The notes: generated by a model not told the origin, from the letters alone. Shown: positions 22,835 through 36,780, counted from the first letter of the stretch. The stretch: DNA of 64,000 nucleotides from Manis javanica (GCF_040802235.1 NC_133167.1:101232001-101296000); one strand, 5' to 3'. Numbers and translations: made by a program.

Positions 22835-23030
22835 GTTCACCAGCTTAGGAGTCAGCAAGATCAGGCCATGAATCCTACCACGAAGGCTAACATCTCTGCT
22901 CATTAACTACATGATCTTGGGCATTTGAGTAAACCTCTATGAATCTCAGTTTTTATGCTTATAAAATGATTATAATAAATAACCTCATCCTGGCAGAGTG
23001 GTTGTGAAGATTAGAGATGATGTGTCTAAA
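22835..23030 (+). repeat. MIR SINE, sense
   Basis: Sense MIR features: 'ttaggagtcagcaagatc', 'catgatcttgggcatt', 'cctctatgaatctcag', 'aaaatgattataata' and 'gttgtgaagattagag'. Confidence 0.75.
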
Positions 23031-23299
23031 ACACACAGCTTAGGACTGAACAGGCAATCAGTTCTGTTCTCCCTTGAGACCTGTGTATTTGCGAAGGCAT
23101 CCTGCATGGTTTCCATCAGATTCTTAGAGCTCATAATAGGCTGGATTTGCTACCCTACTATGAGCAAGGCACCGAGCTCGTGCTTGCGGTCAAGGAGCAA
23201 GCAGCTCCTGCAGAAGCTGGGGGGAGTGTTCGTATCAAATGCTCCCTGCTATGTGCATCTTCCTAATGCAGAGCAATTTACCACACACTGAGCACCTGG

Positions 23300-23940
23300 C
23301 ACCAACACATTTGTTTTTTCACAGTTTCTGCGGTCTGGAGGCCAGGCACAGTTTTAGGTTTTTTGTTCAGGGTCTCACCAGGCTGAAATAAAAGTGCTAG
23401 CCAGGCTGTTTTCTTATCTGAAGGTCTGAGTTGTCATAAAAGTTGTTGGCTGAATTCAGTTCCTTATGGCTATAGGTCTAAAGTTCCTGTTTTCTTGCCA
23501 GCTGTCAGCCAGGAACCACTCTCAGCCACTGAGATCCACCCTTGGGTCCTGGTCACGTGGCCCCCTCCACAGGCAGTTCGTAACATCCCATTTGCTTTCA
23601 CGAGGCCGGCAGGAGGATCTCTCTCTTTCAAGTATCTCCTTCCTTCAGTGAAGGCTCGGACTGCCTTTTGAGGTATTCATCTGCTCAGGTCACATTCACC
23701 CCAGATATTCTGCCTTTCAATTAATTCAAAGACAACTGATTAGAAACCTTGGTTACATCTGCAGAATCCCTTCACTTTTGCCACCTAACCTATGTCCATC
23801 ACTAGAGGGAAAGCCCATTGTATTCTCAGGCTCATCTTATGCTCAAGGGGAGAGAATCATAATCATACAAGGCATGTAGCCCAGGGGGCAGGAATTTGGG
23901 GGCCATGTGAGACCTCTGCCAACCATACCTACTTGATCAC
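23300..23940 (+). repeat. Ancient interspersed repeat (family name uncertain)
   Basis: Resembles a common mammalian dispersed consensus with 'ttggctgaattcagttcctt', 'cctgttttcttgccagctg', 'caactgattagaaacctt' and 'gggggccatgtg'. Degraded. Family assignment is not secure. Confidence 0.5.
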
Positions 23941-25190
23941 ACCCACATCTAAGTGAGGGTGGAGGGCCACCCTTACACAAGGGGAGGAACACTTGGCAGG
24001 TGCCTTGTGAGTCAGCTCTTGATTCACTTGGAAATTCACACTGTGCTTTTTCTTCTTGCTAGATTAATAGGTTCTATTGAATCACAGCAAAAAATTCCAG
24101 ATAGCACACCCTCAAAGAATATTGTCCTTCTGGGAAATGTTTTGCTCTGGAGGAAGCACCTCTTACCGTCTCACACATGTTCCATTCTGCCTGACCTACT
24201 ACAGACATCTTGAGGTTGTAATGTGCATCCAGGGCAACACAGCTCATGGGGCCCGAGATCTAATTTTAGAAATACTCCCAATCTGAATATGGGGAAACTA
24301 AGGCCCAGATAGGCCCAAACTCATCAGGGTCCCTGTTCTGGGCCTCCTGCAGTGATGTCCTCAAATTTCCACAGACTGGGTGACTCTGGCTGTCAAAAGA
24401 GAGAAATGTCAGTTAACTACGATTCTTAGCAAGTGGTATAATGAGTAGGTGACACCTAGAAATTGGAAAAAATACTACCAGTGTTGGGTGGGTTGAGGCA
24501 TTTTCTAAATACATTTTAGTTTCCTGCATCAGTATTACTGTAAAGATAAAGAGATGGGTAAAAATTATTTTCAGATTAATTGAAATTGAATTAGTGGAAT
24601 TGAGGAATGTTTCTTTTACATATAGCCTTTTGTCTCATTTGCAATGAAAAAACAGTCTTGTAATATTAATAAGTTTCATGAGAAAAACCACATTTTACAA
24701 GTACATAACTTATAAATCTTTCAAGGTAAAATAGCTACAAAATAATCTTGTTAATTACCTTCTACTCAGATTCTATACCTGACTGGTCTCATGGTCTTTA
24801 CTACCCTCACCCGTCCAAATGATTTTTACATCTCTTTCAGGCTCAGCTTTTTAGTGACACCTGACAGTGTTAGTTTTTACTTTAAAAAGGGACTTCTATG
24901 CTGACAAAAAGTATGGCTAGGCTTGAGAAAGACTTGTGGATTCAAAATCCAGAATTCAGTCAAATGGGAAGAGAGGTTTTGGCTGTGTGAGGGAAGACCT
25001 CAGAGTCTGTCCCAACTCAGCCCTCCAGGGCAAGGGAATTTAAAGAGCCACATGGGGGAAGCGTGGGCGAATTTTAGTAAGAAGTACTAAAATTTCAGTG
25101 CTGGCTCAGCCTAGCACTGAAAACACGCTGGCTTTGGTGGGGTCCTCGCTGGTGTTGGTGGCAGGCACCAGAGCCCGAGCCCGAGGAAGT
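23941..25190. other. Intergenic, nothing recognised
   Basis: No gene or clear repeat. Short open frames at 23953-24286 have no recognisable content. Confidence 0.5.
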
Positions 25191-25830
25191 GAAGTAATCA
25201 GACTTCTCATGCACTGTCGCTGGTAATGCAAAATCAAGCAGCCACTTGTGAAGTCAGTTTGGCAGTTTTGTATGAAGTTAAATATACACTTACCATATGA
25301 GCCACTCCTTCTACTCCTGGATGTTTATTCAAGAGAACTAGAATAAAAAGTCCATTCGGGACTTGTACATCAATGTTCAAAGCACCTTTATTTATAATGG
25401 CCTAAAATAGAAACAACACAAATGTCCATCAAGAGGTGAATGGATACACAAACCAAGGTATACATACAGTGGGACTGCAGTCACCAATAAAAAGAAACAA
25501 ACCACCATATACACGATATGGATGAATCTTAGAAGCATTCTGCTGAGTGAAAGAAACCAGGTAGAGAGTATATACCATACAAATCCATTTAAAAAAGCAT
25601 TAGGACAGGCAAAAACTAAGCTGTATTAGTACCTGCCTGGCCAGGGACAGGGGCTCTATCAACTGCCCAGGGACACCAGGAAGATTTGGTAGATAACGAA
25701 AATATTCAGTATCTTGGTGGTGGTAAGGACTACACAGGTATATACATTGGTCAAAACTCATCAACTGTAGTCTTAAAAGAAGCACATTCAATTATGCAAA
25801 ATATTCATTTTTATACAAATAACACTGATT
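25190..25830 (+). mobile_element. Old LINE-1 3' end, sense
   Basis: Degraded end of ORF2 and 3' UTR: 'gctggtaatgcaaaat', 'acaacacaaatgtccatcaa', 'tggatgaatcttagaagcat', 'gtatataccatacaaatcc' and 'ggtatatacattggtcaaaa'. No frame survives. Confidence 0.7.
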
Positions 25831-27025
25831 TTCTACAACCCAGGTGCAGGGTTCAACTAAAGAAAACTCTCATCTAGATCACTCTGTGAGTCTCTAGAGA
25901 CATCTGAAATTTATGCTGTTTCTCAGTTCCAGGGGAATTCCTGCCTAAGTGACATACACATACTGTAGGGACCCCGATGGAGTAGGCACACTTCTCCTGC
26001 TAGTACAGCTACACAGCCTGGACATTTCAGAGCAAACGTGACTCTAAGGGTGATAGAAGAAGGAAGGCTGGGGAGTGACCTCAGAACCCAGCTAACGATG
26101 TGGCAGGCAGTTCCGAGTTTTCTTTTTGTCTCATAAATCCTGGATCAAATACAAAAGAGGCTGACAACCAGCAATGCCGATGGGCACAGACTAAAAAACA
26201 AAGGACCAGGAAAGGGGAGCCTAGCAAGACAGAAGACTTTTAGGCAATATCCACCCCACTTAAGCCAAACTGGCTTAAGAAAAAACTGAGTCCCTCACCC
26301 CCCACCCACCGCTTAGTTCTCAGGACTTGCTCTTCCTCAAGTGACCACCGTTTCTTCTTTTAAAAAAAGTTAACACTTTTAACTGTGCTGGCTATGTGTC
26401 AGGGTAATTCATGCCTAATGATGGTCATAAAACCTCAAGGGTGCTTCACTGCTGGAGGAGCTAACATAACCAAATGATCCTTATGCTACTGTCTTCTGTG
26501 GCTATTTTATTGCCAGATCTCAAACACAAATCGTTTCTGTTCCTCATTCTCAGATTGGACCCTTGATTTTTTAAAAAATAGCCAGTTCTTTGACAACCCT
26601 AAATTCAGAAGGGAAATGCTTAGCAACCTGTCAGGGGGACTTCGTACCCAAATTACTTTTGGCACTCCCTCTATGGCCGCTTGGTGTTCCCAAAGGATTT
26701 CCTTTGGAATTTTAATTATAATTAGAGTCAGTAACATGCTCCACAATTTGCCAGTGTGGCCACTGTGAGGACTGCGCTGGTTTTTAGGCCCCCAGGATGA
26801 GAAAGACTTGAAGGACAAGGCGGCACACCCTTCTCCCTGAAGGCTATATGATTATTCAATCTACTCTGATAAACAAAATGTTATCCTTATAAACATATGC
26901 TTTGGTCACTGTATATTCTCAGGATGGGTAGAAGCAACTCACACAAATACCTCTCGCCAAAGGTTGTAAAAGGCTTTTTTCTAGTGGTTAAAATGCCTAG
27001 TCCATTAAGAGTGAGTGGGCCTTTT
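25831..27025. other. Intergenic, nothing recognised
   Basis: No gene or nameable repeat. Confidence 0.5.
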
Positions 27026-27327
27026 ACAGGATGGTGTGAACAGTCTGTAAGGCCCTACAACACCAACAGTGCCTCTACTGCCTGCAACATATCACAGGAC
27101 GGTGTGAACAGTCTGTAAGGCCCTACAACACCAACAGTGCCTCCACTGCCCGCACCATTTCACAGGATGTCTCCACTGCCCGCACCATTTCACAGGACGG
27201 TGTGAACAGTCTGTAAGGCCCTACAACACCAACAGTGCCTCCACTGCTCGCACCATTTCACAGGACGGTGTGAACAGTCTGTAAGGCCCTACAACACCAA
27301 CAGTGCCGCCACTGCCTGCACCACCCA
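27026..27327. repeat. 68-bp minisatellite, about 4.4 units
   Basis: Units start at 27026, 27094, 27162, 27192 and 27260, each beginning acagga(t/c)ggtgtgaacagt. The period is 68 bp. The third unit has lost 38 internal bases, so the next begins 30 bp later. Units 2, 4 and 5 are nearly identical, which points to recent expansion or homogenisation. Confidence 0.95.
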
Positions 27328-27399
27328 GACCCACAGGAAGAGCGAAAGGGCAAAACTGCATTTTGAAAAACAAACTTGCCGTGATATGTGTCAAAGCCA

Positions 27400-27785
27400 G
27401 CCCTGCTCAAAATAAGTCAGAGGATGACAAATACCATATTTCACTTATACATGGAATCTACAAAACAATACAAATGAACACCCAGAACAGACTCATAAAG
27501 ACAGAACAAAGTGATGGTTGCCAGAGGGGAGGGGGCTGGGGAGAGGGGTGAAATAGATGAAAGCGATTAGGAGGTACAAACTGCCAGTTATTAAACAGAT
27601 AAGCCACAGGGATGAAAGGGGCAGCAGGGAGAACAGAGTCAATGATATTGTGGTGACCTTGTATGGCGACAGATGGCAGCTACACTTACTGCCGTGAGCA
27701 TTTGTAGTGTATATAAATGTCAAGTCCCTGTGTTGTATACCTGGAACTAATATTGTGTTAACTATACTACCCCTTCAAAACAAAC
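27400..27785 (+). mobile_element. LINE-1 3' end, sense, 5'-truncated
   Basis: L1 3' region: 'ataccatatttcacttatac', 'tgatggttgccagaggg', 'atgatattgtggtgacc' and 'tgttgtatacctggaactaa'. It is immediately downstream of the minisatellite. A 7-bp repeat gccctgc flanks it but is too short to call a TSD. Confidence 0.75.
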
Positions 27786-28870
27786 GGGCCCTGCCCATGG
27801 CTTTAATGAACATGATATTTAAAGCTTATAAAAGACTGGCACTCTCCCCATATGAAATATCAGCTTGGAGGACTTTGAGTCTTCCAGGCATGACTGGCAG
27901 GATATACATGGGTTAAAAGGTGTTGTGTTTGATAACAACGATGCATGGGAGATGCAACATTTCATTTACAAGTAAGAAAGGCTCTAACCAACTATCTGGA
28001 TGAGCACAAAATAACAGTGGTTTCACATTTGGGGCTGTAAGTTTTCATATTGCTGAAACCTCACTGGAAGGGGTTTCATCAAGCCATAACTAATATGTCT
28101 GTCAAGTGCTAGGTTCTTATGTCTTAAACCCCTACCTGCCACAATAAGCAGATGCCAGTCCACTCATTTTATACACTTCCATTGTTATGTCTTTTTCTCC
28201 CTAAACACAGGGGTTAGCAACCCACTCTCCACCAAGTTCCAATCAGTAGTGGCATCATGACATGTCCCAAGAGTGACTTGAGGCTACAGGGACAAAAGAC
28301 AGTCCTGCTACTCTAACTCAACCTGTGTTCCTATGTTGTTCAACAATCTTCCTGAACTCTAAGCAAGTTTATCCCAATACAATTGGAAAGACTCAAGAAC
28401 ATTTCCAAGGAGACACTTTTCAACCTACCTGTTGTCAACAAGAAGACAGGACCTAGGCCCATCACAAGTGTCAGCAGGACATGACAGTGATCACACACCA
28501 TGATGTCCGCCATTCTGCTGCATTGCTCCATCTGAACTTTGTGGGCTGGTCAATGAGTCGTGACAGGGAAGTAAAGCAGCTTCACGCTAAGACCCAGAAT
28601 CCAGGTATCTCTGGATACCATGCCTTGACCCAGTTACAGTTACTGTGGTCTTGTCTTCAGGAACTAAAAGTTACGATAACAATGTGCTCCTTCAATTGTC
28701 ATACTGACATACAAAACACTTAAATGCTTCTAAATTGAGTGTCTGCTCTCAAGTGCCACAAGGTACTAAGGGAAAAGTCCCCCATAAGAGTGACTTTCAC
28801 TTGAGATGTGAAGTGTGACAGTTAAGCAGCAAAAGGTTATAAAAACAAAGCTCCCCAAGTGGATAACACA
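27786..28870. other. Intergenic, nothing recognised
   Basis: No gene or nameable repeat. Confidence 0.5.
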
Positions 28871-28874
28871 TATA

Positions 28875-30640
28875 GGTAACAGAGATTATCTGTTTTCTGT
28901 TTGTCTCCTTTGTTTTTCTCTTTTCTTGCCTTCTTGTGAGATGCTAGATCATTCTTTTAGGATGCATCTTGTTTAAGATATGGTTCTTGAGTATATTGCT
29001 TTGTATAGTTTTCTTTGTGTTGCTCTAGATATTCCAATATACATATATAACTTATCATGGCCTACTGGTATTGATGTTTAATTACTTCAGGTATGAAAAT
29101 CTTACTTCCATTGGGGTCCTTTTACCCTCCCTGCTTTAAAATATAATTGTTTCAGGCATTCCCAATACATATATGGAGCACCAAACATGCTGTTATAATT
29201 ATAGCTTCAACCATCAAATATAGTTTCAGAAACTCATGGAAAGAAGGATGTTTTATTATATTTATCCCTATTTTTATTCATCCCACTGTTCTTTTCTTTC
29301 TGAAGTTCCAGCCCTTCTTTTGTGATCATTTTTTCAATCTGGAAAACTTCCTTTTGCCATTCTTTAAGGGTCTGTCTGCTAGTGACAAATTCTCTTAGTT
29401 TTCTTCCATCTGAGGATGTTTCTATTTCCCCCTTCCTTCCTGAAGATAGTTTCTATGGACACGGAATTTACAGTTGCCTATTCTTTTCTTTCAGCCCTTG
29501 AAAAATGTGGTGCCACTTCCTGCTGACTTCTATGGTTTCAGATGAGTTATCTGCTGTTATTAGAACTGGTTTTCCCCTGTAGGTAATGCATCATTTCTTT
29601 CTGATTCTTTCAGTTGTTTTTCTTTGCCTTTAGTTTTCAAAAGTTTGATTACGATAGGTCTTGGCATGGGTTTCTTGGATTTGGGATTCATTCAGTTTCA
29701 GGAATCTACAGATTTATGTCCTTCACTAAATTTGGGAAGTTTTCAACCATTATTTCTTCAAATGAATTTTTGGATCCCCGCTCTTTCTTCTCTCCTTCTG
29801 GGACTCCGATAATACAAATATTATAACTTTTGTTATTGTTCCACAGGTCCCAAGGCTCTGTTCATTTTTTTTCCTAGTCTATTTTCTCTCTGTATTCAGG
29901 TTGGATAATTTCTATTCACAGTTCGTAAGCTCACTCCTTTTATCATGTGTCACTTCCATTCTACTATTGAGTACATACAGCAAATTTTTTATTTTAGTTG
30001 TCGTATTTTGCTTGAATTTTACTGAAAAAAAATGACTGAAATGAAAGTGAGATCAATGGTGACCTTTAGAAGAATTATTTTTTTTTGCTCCATGACCAAG
30101 TAAAACTTGTCCTTTGCCCCTTTTTCTTTGACATGAGGCATATTAGGAAGGCCAGTAAGAAATATGGTAGGTCTTGAACACTCATTTCTGGAGACACTCT
30201 TGTGCTTTATCATATCAAATATATTAAAGCGATCACATATTTCATGTTAAATATAACTTTTCCTATAAAAATATTTGAAGGAATTTTAATAAAATAGCAT
30301 TGAGATTTTTTAAAATTAAATTTTTTTTTTTCATTTCGAGAGAGTAGAAAACATTTTCGGAAGTCTTTATGGTTTGTGGTCCTAGATTCTGCATCTGTGC
30401 TGCCTAGTGGACTCACTGTTGATGAGAGTGGGTTTGACACCTGGCAGAACCTTGCCAAAGTTTTCTTTCTCTTCAGTTATAGCCATAATCTGCTTCTGCA
30501 GATTATAGCTTGACTATACCCTTTTCCATGTTTGGTTACTTAAGGGGAATTGTGCTTTTCTCCTCAAGTAGTTTATATCATTATCGAGGGAGATAGATCT
30601 GTGATCCAGTTTCACTCAGTCATCTTGACCCAAAAGCCTA
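28875..30640 (-). mobile_element. Old LINE-1 / HAL1-type ORF1 region, antisense
   Basis: Antisense ORF1-region phrases common to old L1 and half-L1 elements: 'cttcctgctgacttctatgg', 'gatgagttatctgctgtta', 'ttgggaagttttcaacca', 'ccttctgggactccgataat' and 'cacaggtcccaaggctctgt'. Degenerate. It may be more than one fragment, and the part after about 30.02 kb is less certain. Confidence 0.65.
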
Positions 30641-32584
30641 ACATTTTCTTGAAGAGTAAGAGCTATCATTTTTAGTCCCTTCTTGGTGGTATCTGTCTAA
30701 TCCATGCCACTGTGAATTTCTGCTATCTTAGAATGTCTGTCATTCCTTGGTTGTCACTTATTTAGGTAACATTTCCCCCTAAATCACTAATTAAATCCTA
30801 ATTAAATTAAATCAGTCTTAAATTTTGGCCTCTCAATTGCTTTCTTTTTAAATGGCTCAAAATTGCTCTCATCATTTTAACCAAAGTTGCCCAAGTCTAA
30901 AGCATATTCCTGTTCATCTACTAAGGACGAATATATTTTAGTTTACTTTTTACTACTACATTCAAGTCAATGCACATTTCTTCTTTTCTACTATTTTGCA
31001 TGAAAATGACACCCAAAGTTCAGGTCACTACTTTTATTTTCTTTTCGCAATAGTGCTTGCTAAGTTTTTTTTCTGTTTGCCTCACTACCATACTTCCAAC
31101 CATTTTCTATGTAATTTGTAATTAGGCTTATTTTAAGGTTTTGCCCTTTCTATTGTTTTGATCTGACAACCCTACAGTTACCAAGTTATATTTTTCTTCT
31201 CTGATAGCTCTGATGGTTGATGTTGACGATACTACTACTAAAAAGCCAATATGCTGCTTTTACACTAATACTGGAAAAATAGTAAAGAGATGAAATTAAC
31301 AGGTGCTTTTAAAACTGAACAATAGGAAAGTGTTTTGTTGTTGTTGTTGTTTACTTTGTCTTCAAAGCCTTTCACAGACTAGATTTAAAGGTTTATGGAA
31401 GGTGGGCAAACACTATCTGGGTACTGTTACATCCTGTCATCTCTAGCTGACCTCTCTGAAGGGGGGGTGGATTTGACAAAGACATCATCTTCCACGGAGT
31501 GCTTGCATCTTAAAAGAGGAGCCTGGAGAGGCAGCTATGGATGGTTTGTTTCAGATGTTAGAGGAGAGTAGAGAGTATCTCTGTACTCCTCCATTTACAA
31601 TTTGTTGAGCCACTGTTTCTAGGAGAAAAATATGAAAAAGAAAAGATTATTATTATACTGTCTATTATCGAGCACGTTACACCGAATGCAATGTTTTGTT
31701 GACTGTGCATTCCAGGGCAAGAATCATGAGTTCATGCAGCCAAAGGCCCTGTATTCCTCATCTTCTAACCCCAAAGGTCTAAACAGTGCCTGGTCTGTGC
31801 TTCATTTCAATAAACATTTGCTGAATAATACTCGAAATATTTAAAACACTTTGCCATGACCTTGTATCTGGAGGTTAAAACTGGATTTTCCAGTGCTTGA
31901 AAAAGGTATTTATTCATGACTGTAGGGATGATATTCCAAACCTACGAGGTTACCGTAGCACTGATTATAATGGTGGGTAATGGCTGCTCTCCTGTATGTA
32001 AACATGTTTCCTGGGTGCAGTAATGCCAGCGCCTTCTCCTCGGTGCACCTTCTCACCTCCAGCACTGGGGGGCAGCACAGATAATGAAATCAACTCCATT
32101 AGGTTACAGCTTGCAGGATCCTTCCACACCAGTTTACGGTACAAAATAGCCCCTTCCTTGCTTGTAGAAAACATCAAGTAACAAATGGTTGACTTTTAGG
32201 TTTTAGGATTAATTTTCCCAAAGTCATAGGAAAACCCAATACATGACCTTAGGCTATAATCTTACAGCAGACTTTCATCTGTTAAGTGAGGGGCAAGTCT
32301 AAGGGTCTTTCCAACTCTAAGATTGATGGTTTCCCAGGTTGATACTCTCTCTGCCACCCATCCTACTTTTGGTTTTTAAAGTATGGAGGTAAAATAGTAA
32401 ACCAGGTTCACCTTCAGGTAAGTGGCTGGAGCTTCAGGGAAGAATCTGGGTATGAGAAAGAAGAGTCCCATGATCTTTTGCATGGTAACCCTATCTTCTT
32501 TCTTTAAAAAAAAATTGCCTTTTTCTTTTAATCTTTTCTCTACTCCAACTCTCAAAAAACTACCCAGAAATTAAACACAAGGGT
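30641..32584. other. Intergenic; an L2 3' end near 31.7-31.85 kb
   Basis: About 31690-31850 resembles an L2 3' end in sense ('ccagggcaagaatcatg', 'aacagtgcctggtctgtg', 'caataaacatttgctgaata'). A (GTT)n run lies at about 31333-31350. Otherwise nothing recognised. Confidence 0.5.
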
Positions 32585-32912
<328 letters not shown>

Positions 32913-34955
32913 ACGTGTGACCTGTTTCCTAAATCTTAAATCTAGAGGAATGTGTTTATAAATCTCACATCAAAAATGTGAAATCATCTATTCAGGAAAA
33001 TCTGGTATATGCAGTCTTCAGCAGTCAGCTGTGAAAAGGGACCAGTTGCACTTCTCTTGTTCATTGTATCTTTGATGTCAAACAGGAACAGCAATGTGCT
33101 TCTGGTCAGCTTCCCTTGTTCATTTTCCAAAAGCAGCTTGTCCATCCTGTATCCCAAAGTCAATCTGGGAAATTTTAACCATGGAAGCAAGGCTTCACAA
33201 AAGGAATTTAGATAAGAGGAAAGGGATCACCCCCTCAAAGAAAAAAAAAGCTTCTTTAATAGGAGTTTAAGAAAAAATAAGGAAAAGCCCTTAACTAATG
33301 ATGGATTCCGGGGAGGTTGTGCTGACAATGTGGTTGTACTGGGAAGGAGCTGCTCCTTCTATTTCCTGGATTTATCCCCTTTATTCTTTTGAGTACCCTT
33401 TAGAGAAGAGCCTGAGGTAAGGACTTGGGTTGGGTGGTTTATTTGGGAAGTGATTCCAGGAAGCAAGAGTAAAGAGTGGGGAGAGTGGGACAGGGAAGAA
33501 GGAGCAGCCGGAACAAGGATGTGCTACTGAGGTTGCTGCTGTAAGCAACGGACTTGTTCCTACCAGCACCTTAAAGGAAGCTCACAGAAAACTGTCCAGA
33601 ATTGTCCACCCAAAAAAGATGGAAGGCTTGAGCATTTGCCTGCCTGCTCCTGCCTTGTATTAGTTGAGGCTTCCTCTGAGGCTGTTAACGGTCAGGTGTT
33701 TCTGGGTTGCACTGGTGTGCAGGCAAACTCCTACAGTACTGGAGATGGCCGTGGGCACAGAGTTCAGCTTGACACTCAGGTAGGATGCTGACAGCACAAG
33801 CAGTCTACACTTCCATGGAACCATCCACCGTGGCTGAGAATGAAATGAAAAGTGGGCTGGGAGGACATGATGGGCCACTGGGTTGAGAGCTGACTCAGGC
33901 AAAAGGCCCCTGCCTAAACCCTGTGCTTTAGAAGGTGCCTCTCTGGCCTTCACCTGGCGGCACCTTCTCCTGCCTGGAGCTTGCACCCTCTCTTCTGGAC
34001 CACATTCTGGGCACTCAGGATCTTGTCCAACCGGCCCTGAGCCCGCATGGCCTCTTCCATGAATCCATCTTCAAAGGGTAGACAGTGCTTGCCCAAAGGA
34101 CACTCCAGGTGCTTCTGTCTGTGGGGGGTGAGGATGTGTGGATGGAGCTTGCCTGGGGCTTAGGGAGACTGCACAGGGGATGCGAGGCCCCTTTTGTGAT
34201 GGACAGGGCTGGGATGAAAGGGAGGGGGATTGCTCCAGGCCTGGGGGCCAGCTTTCCCTCTGTCACCACATTCCTGTACAGAACACCAAGGAACCTGAGA
34301 ATACCAACTTCACCCTCGGCCTTCTAAGTTATCACCATGCTGTATATGCCATGGTAGGAAACTACAACATGTTTTATTTAACAATTTGTTAACCTGATTT
34401 GTAACTCATAATCATGTAGACATGAGGCAAATGTGAGCTAGAAGTCAAGTTCCATTGTGTTCTAATTTTTGTGGCCTTGAACTAAGAAAAATACCTGGGA
34501 AAATAGGCTTTGTGTGCTTAAATGATTTCATAGAATTCCCAAGTTGATTAGCTTCTCTGATGATTCACGGTTTTTACTAAAATAAACTTTATATTATCTT
34601 TTAAAATTGAGGGATGCTATTTAGGTCAGCAATTAGAAGGCACTAGACTCAACATTTCTGTGAACCAAAGGATATGAATGACTAACAGCAGGGGAATTTT
34701 TACCTCAGGGTTGAATCTCAGAATATCACATGTGAAATTTTTCCTGTTGACTTGGTGGCCGAACATGGGGCAGGAAAGCACCAGAAGCAGTGCAATCTGG
34801 GACAGTAAAAGATGTGGGAAGTGGAGCAGGGGAACTGGGTCCTGTCTTACAGGATGAATCTTACAAGAAGAGAAGAAATTTTAGAAGAGAAAAAGACAGA
34901 CATGCAGTTGAAGTGGGGATCACAGAAACAATGGCAAAGAGAAAGAACTAATCTA
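32913..34955. other. Intergenic, no gene confirmed
   Basis: Contains a minus-strand open stretch near 33.93-34.12 kb after an acceptor-like ccccccacag (34122-34131 on +). I cannot assign it to a gene. Nothing else is recognised. Confidence 0.45.
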
Positions 34956-35506
34956 GCAATGTAAAAAAATGTATTGGAACTTGGACCCATATCTTGCCCC
35001 ACCTATAAAAAATCAACTCAAAGCAATTTAAAGACTCAACATAAGACCTGAGACTGTAAAACTCCTAGGAGAAAATGTAGGCAAAAACCTTCATGACATT
35101 GGTCTTGGCAATGATTTCTTGGCTGTGACCCCAAAAGAATAGGCAACAAATGCAAAAAATAGACAAATGGGACTACATCAAACTAAAAAGTTTCTGCACA
35201 GAGAGCAAAACAACAACAGAGTGAAAATGCAGCCTACGGAATGGGAGAAAAAATTTGGACACCATACGTCAGGAAAGGAGTTAATTTCCAAAATATATAA
35301 GGAACTCAAACAACTCAATAGCAAGAAAATGAGTACTCCAACTAAAAAATGGGCTAAACACTTGAACAGACATGTCTCCAAATAAGACATATGAATGACC
35401 AACAGGTATGTGAAAGATGTTAGCATCACTAGTTGTCAGGGAAATGAAAGTCAAAGCGACAATGAGCTATCACCTCACAGCTGTTAAGATGGTCGTTCTG
35501 AAAGGA

Positions 35507-35615
35507 AAGAAGGAAGGGAGGGAGGGATGGAGGGAGGAGGGAGGTGGGATGGAGGGATGGAGGGAAGGAAGGAAGGAAGGAAGGGGGGAGGAAGGAGGGA
35601 GGAAGGAGAGAGAGC
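35507..35615. repeat. GGAA/GGGA purine microsatellite
   Basis: Imperfect (GGAA)n and (GGGA)n run on the + strand inside the L1. Pure purine on one strand, so it is prone to slippage. The ETS-like GGAA core repeats many times. Confidence 0.93.
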
Positions 35616-36203
35616 AATGTTAGTTGGTGAGGACGTGGAGAAATAGGAACCCTTGTACACTGTGGGTGGGAATGCAATATGGAAAACAGTATGGAGATTG
35701 TTCAAAAAATTTTAAATAGATCTACCACATGATCTAGCAATTCCACTTCTGGGAATTTAGCCAAAGGATTGAAATAGGGTCTTAAAGATATTATTAGCAC
35801 ACTCATCTTCCTTGCAGCACTATTCACAATAGGTAAGATGAGGAAACAACCTAAGTACCCATAGACAGATGAGTGGATAAAGAAAATGTGGTATAACTAT
35901 ACAATGGAATATTATTCCACCTTTAAAAAAAGAAAGAAATCCTGTATAATATGTGACAACATGCGTGAACTTGAAGACATTACGCTAGGTGAAATAAGCC
36001 AGTCACAAATGGACAAATACCGCATGATTCCACTCATAGGAGGTATTTAAAATTGCCAAACTCATAGAAGCAGAGTGGAATGCTGGTTGCCAGGGGCTAA
36101 AGGGAGGAGGAAATGAGGAGTTGCTACACAAAAGATATAAAGTTTCAATTACACAAGATGAATAAAATACTAGAGAGCTGCTGGACAACATAGTGTCTAC
36201 AGA

Positions 36204-36218
36204 TAACAATACTGTTTT
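36204..36218. repeat. Target-site duplication, left copy (15 bp)
   Basis: Matches 37031-37045 at 14 of 15 positions. Confidence 0.8.
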
Positions 36219-36373
36219 TTTTTTTTGAGAGGGCATCTCTCATATTTATTGATCAAATGGTTGTTAACAACAATAAAATTCTGTATAGGGGAGTCAATGC
36301 TCAATGCACAATCATTAATCCACCCCAAGCCTAATTCTCATCAGTCCCCAATCTTCTGAAGCATAACGAACAA

Positions 36374-36430
36374 GTTCTTACATGGTGAACGAATTCTTAC
36401 ATAGTGAATAAGTTCTTACATGGTGAACAG
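36374..36430. repeat. Three 19-bp tandem units inside the LTR (copy 2)
   Basis: Same three-unit array as 16444-16500, in the U3 region of the second copy. Confidence 0.9.
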
Positions 36431-36763
36431 TGCAAGGGCAGTCGTCACAGAAACTTTCGATTTTGATCACGCATTATGAACTATAAACAATCAGTTTAAA
36501 TATGAATATTCGTTTGATTTTTATCCTTGATTTATATGTAGATACCACATTTCTCCCTTTATTATTATTATTATTATCATTATTATTATTTTTAATAAAA
36601 TGCTGAAGTGGTAGGTAGATGCAAGATAAAGGTAGAAAACATAGTTTAGTGTTGTAAGAGAGCAAATGTAGATGATCAGGTGTGTGCCTGTAGACTATGT
36701 GCTAATCCAAGCTAGACAAGGGCAATAAGACATCCACGGATGCAGCAGATTTCTCTCAGAACG

Positions 36764-36780
36764 GGGGGGGGGGGGGGGGA
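36764..36780. repeat. Poly-G run inside ERV retrocopy 2
   Basis: About 16 consecutive G, against about 7 G at the matching point of copy 1 (near 16828). Expanded by slippage or mis-sized by sequencing. Confidence 0.85.

Noticed and set aside
33930..34131. Possible minus-strand exon after an acceptor-like ccccccacag
   Set aside because: About 50 codons of protein-like sequence are open, but I could not match it to a gene, and no partner exon or credible donor was found.
35429..35705. Pro/Ser/Leu-rich minus-strand frames
   Set aside because: Translation of the GGAA/GGGA microsatellite.
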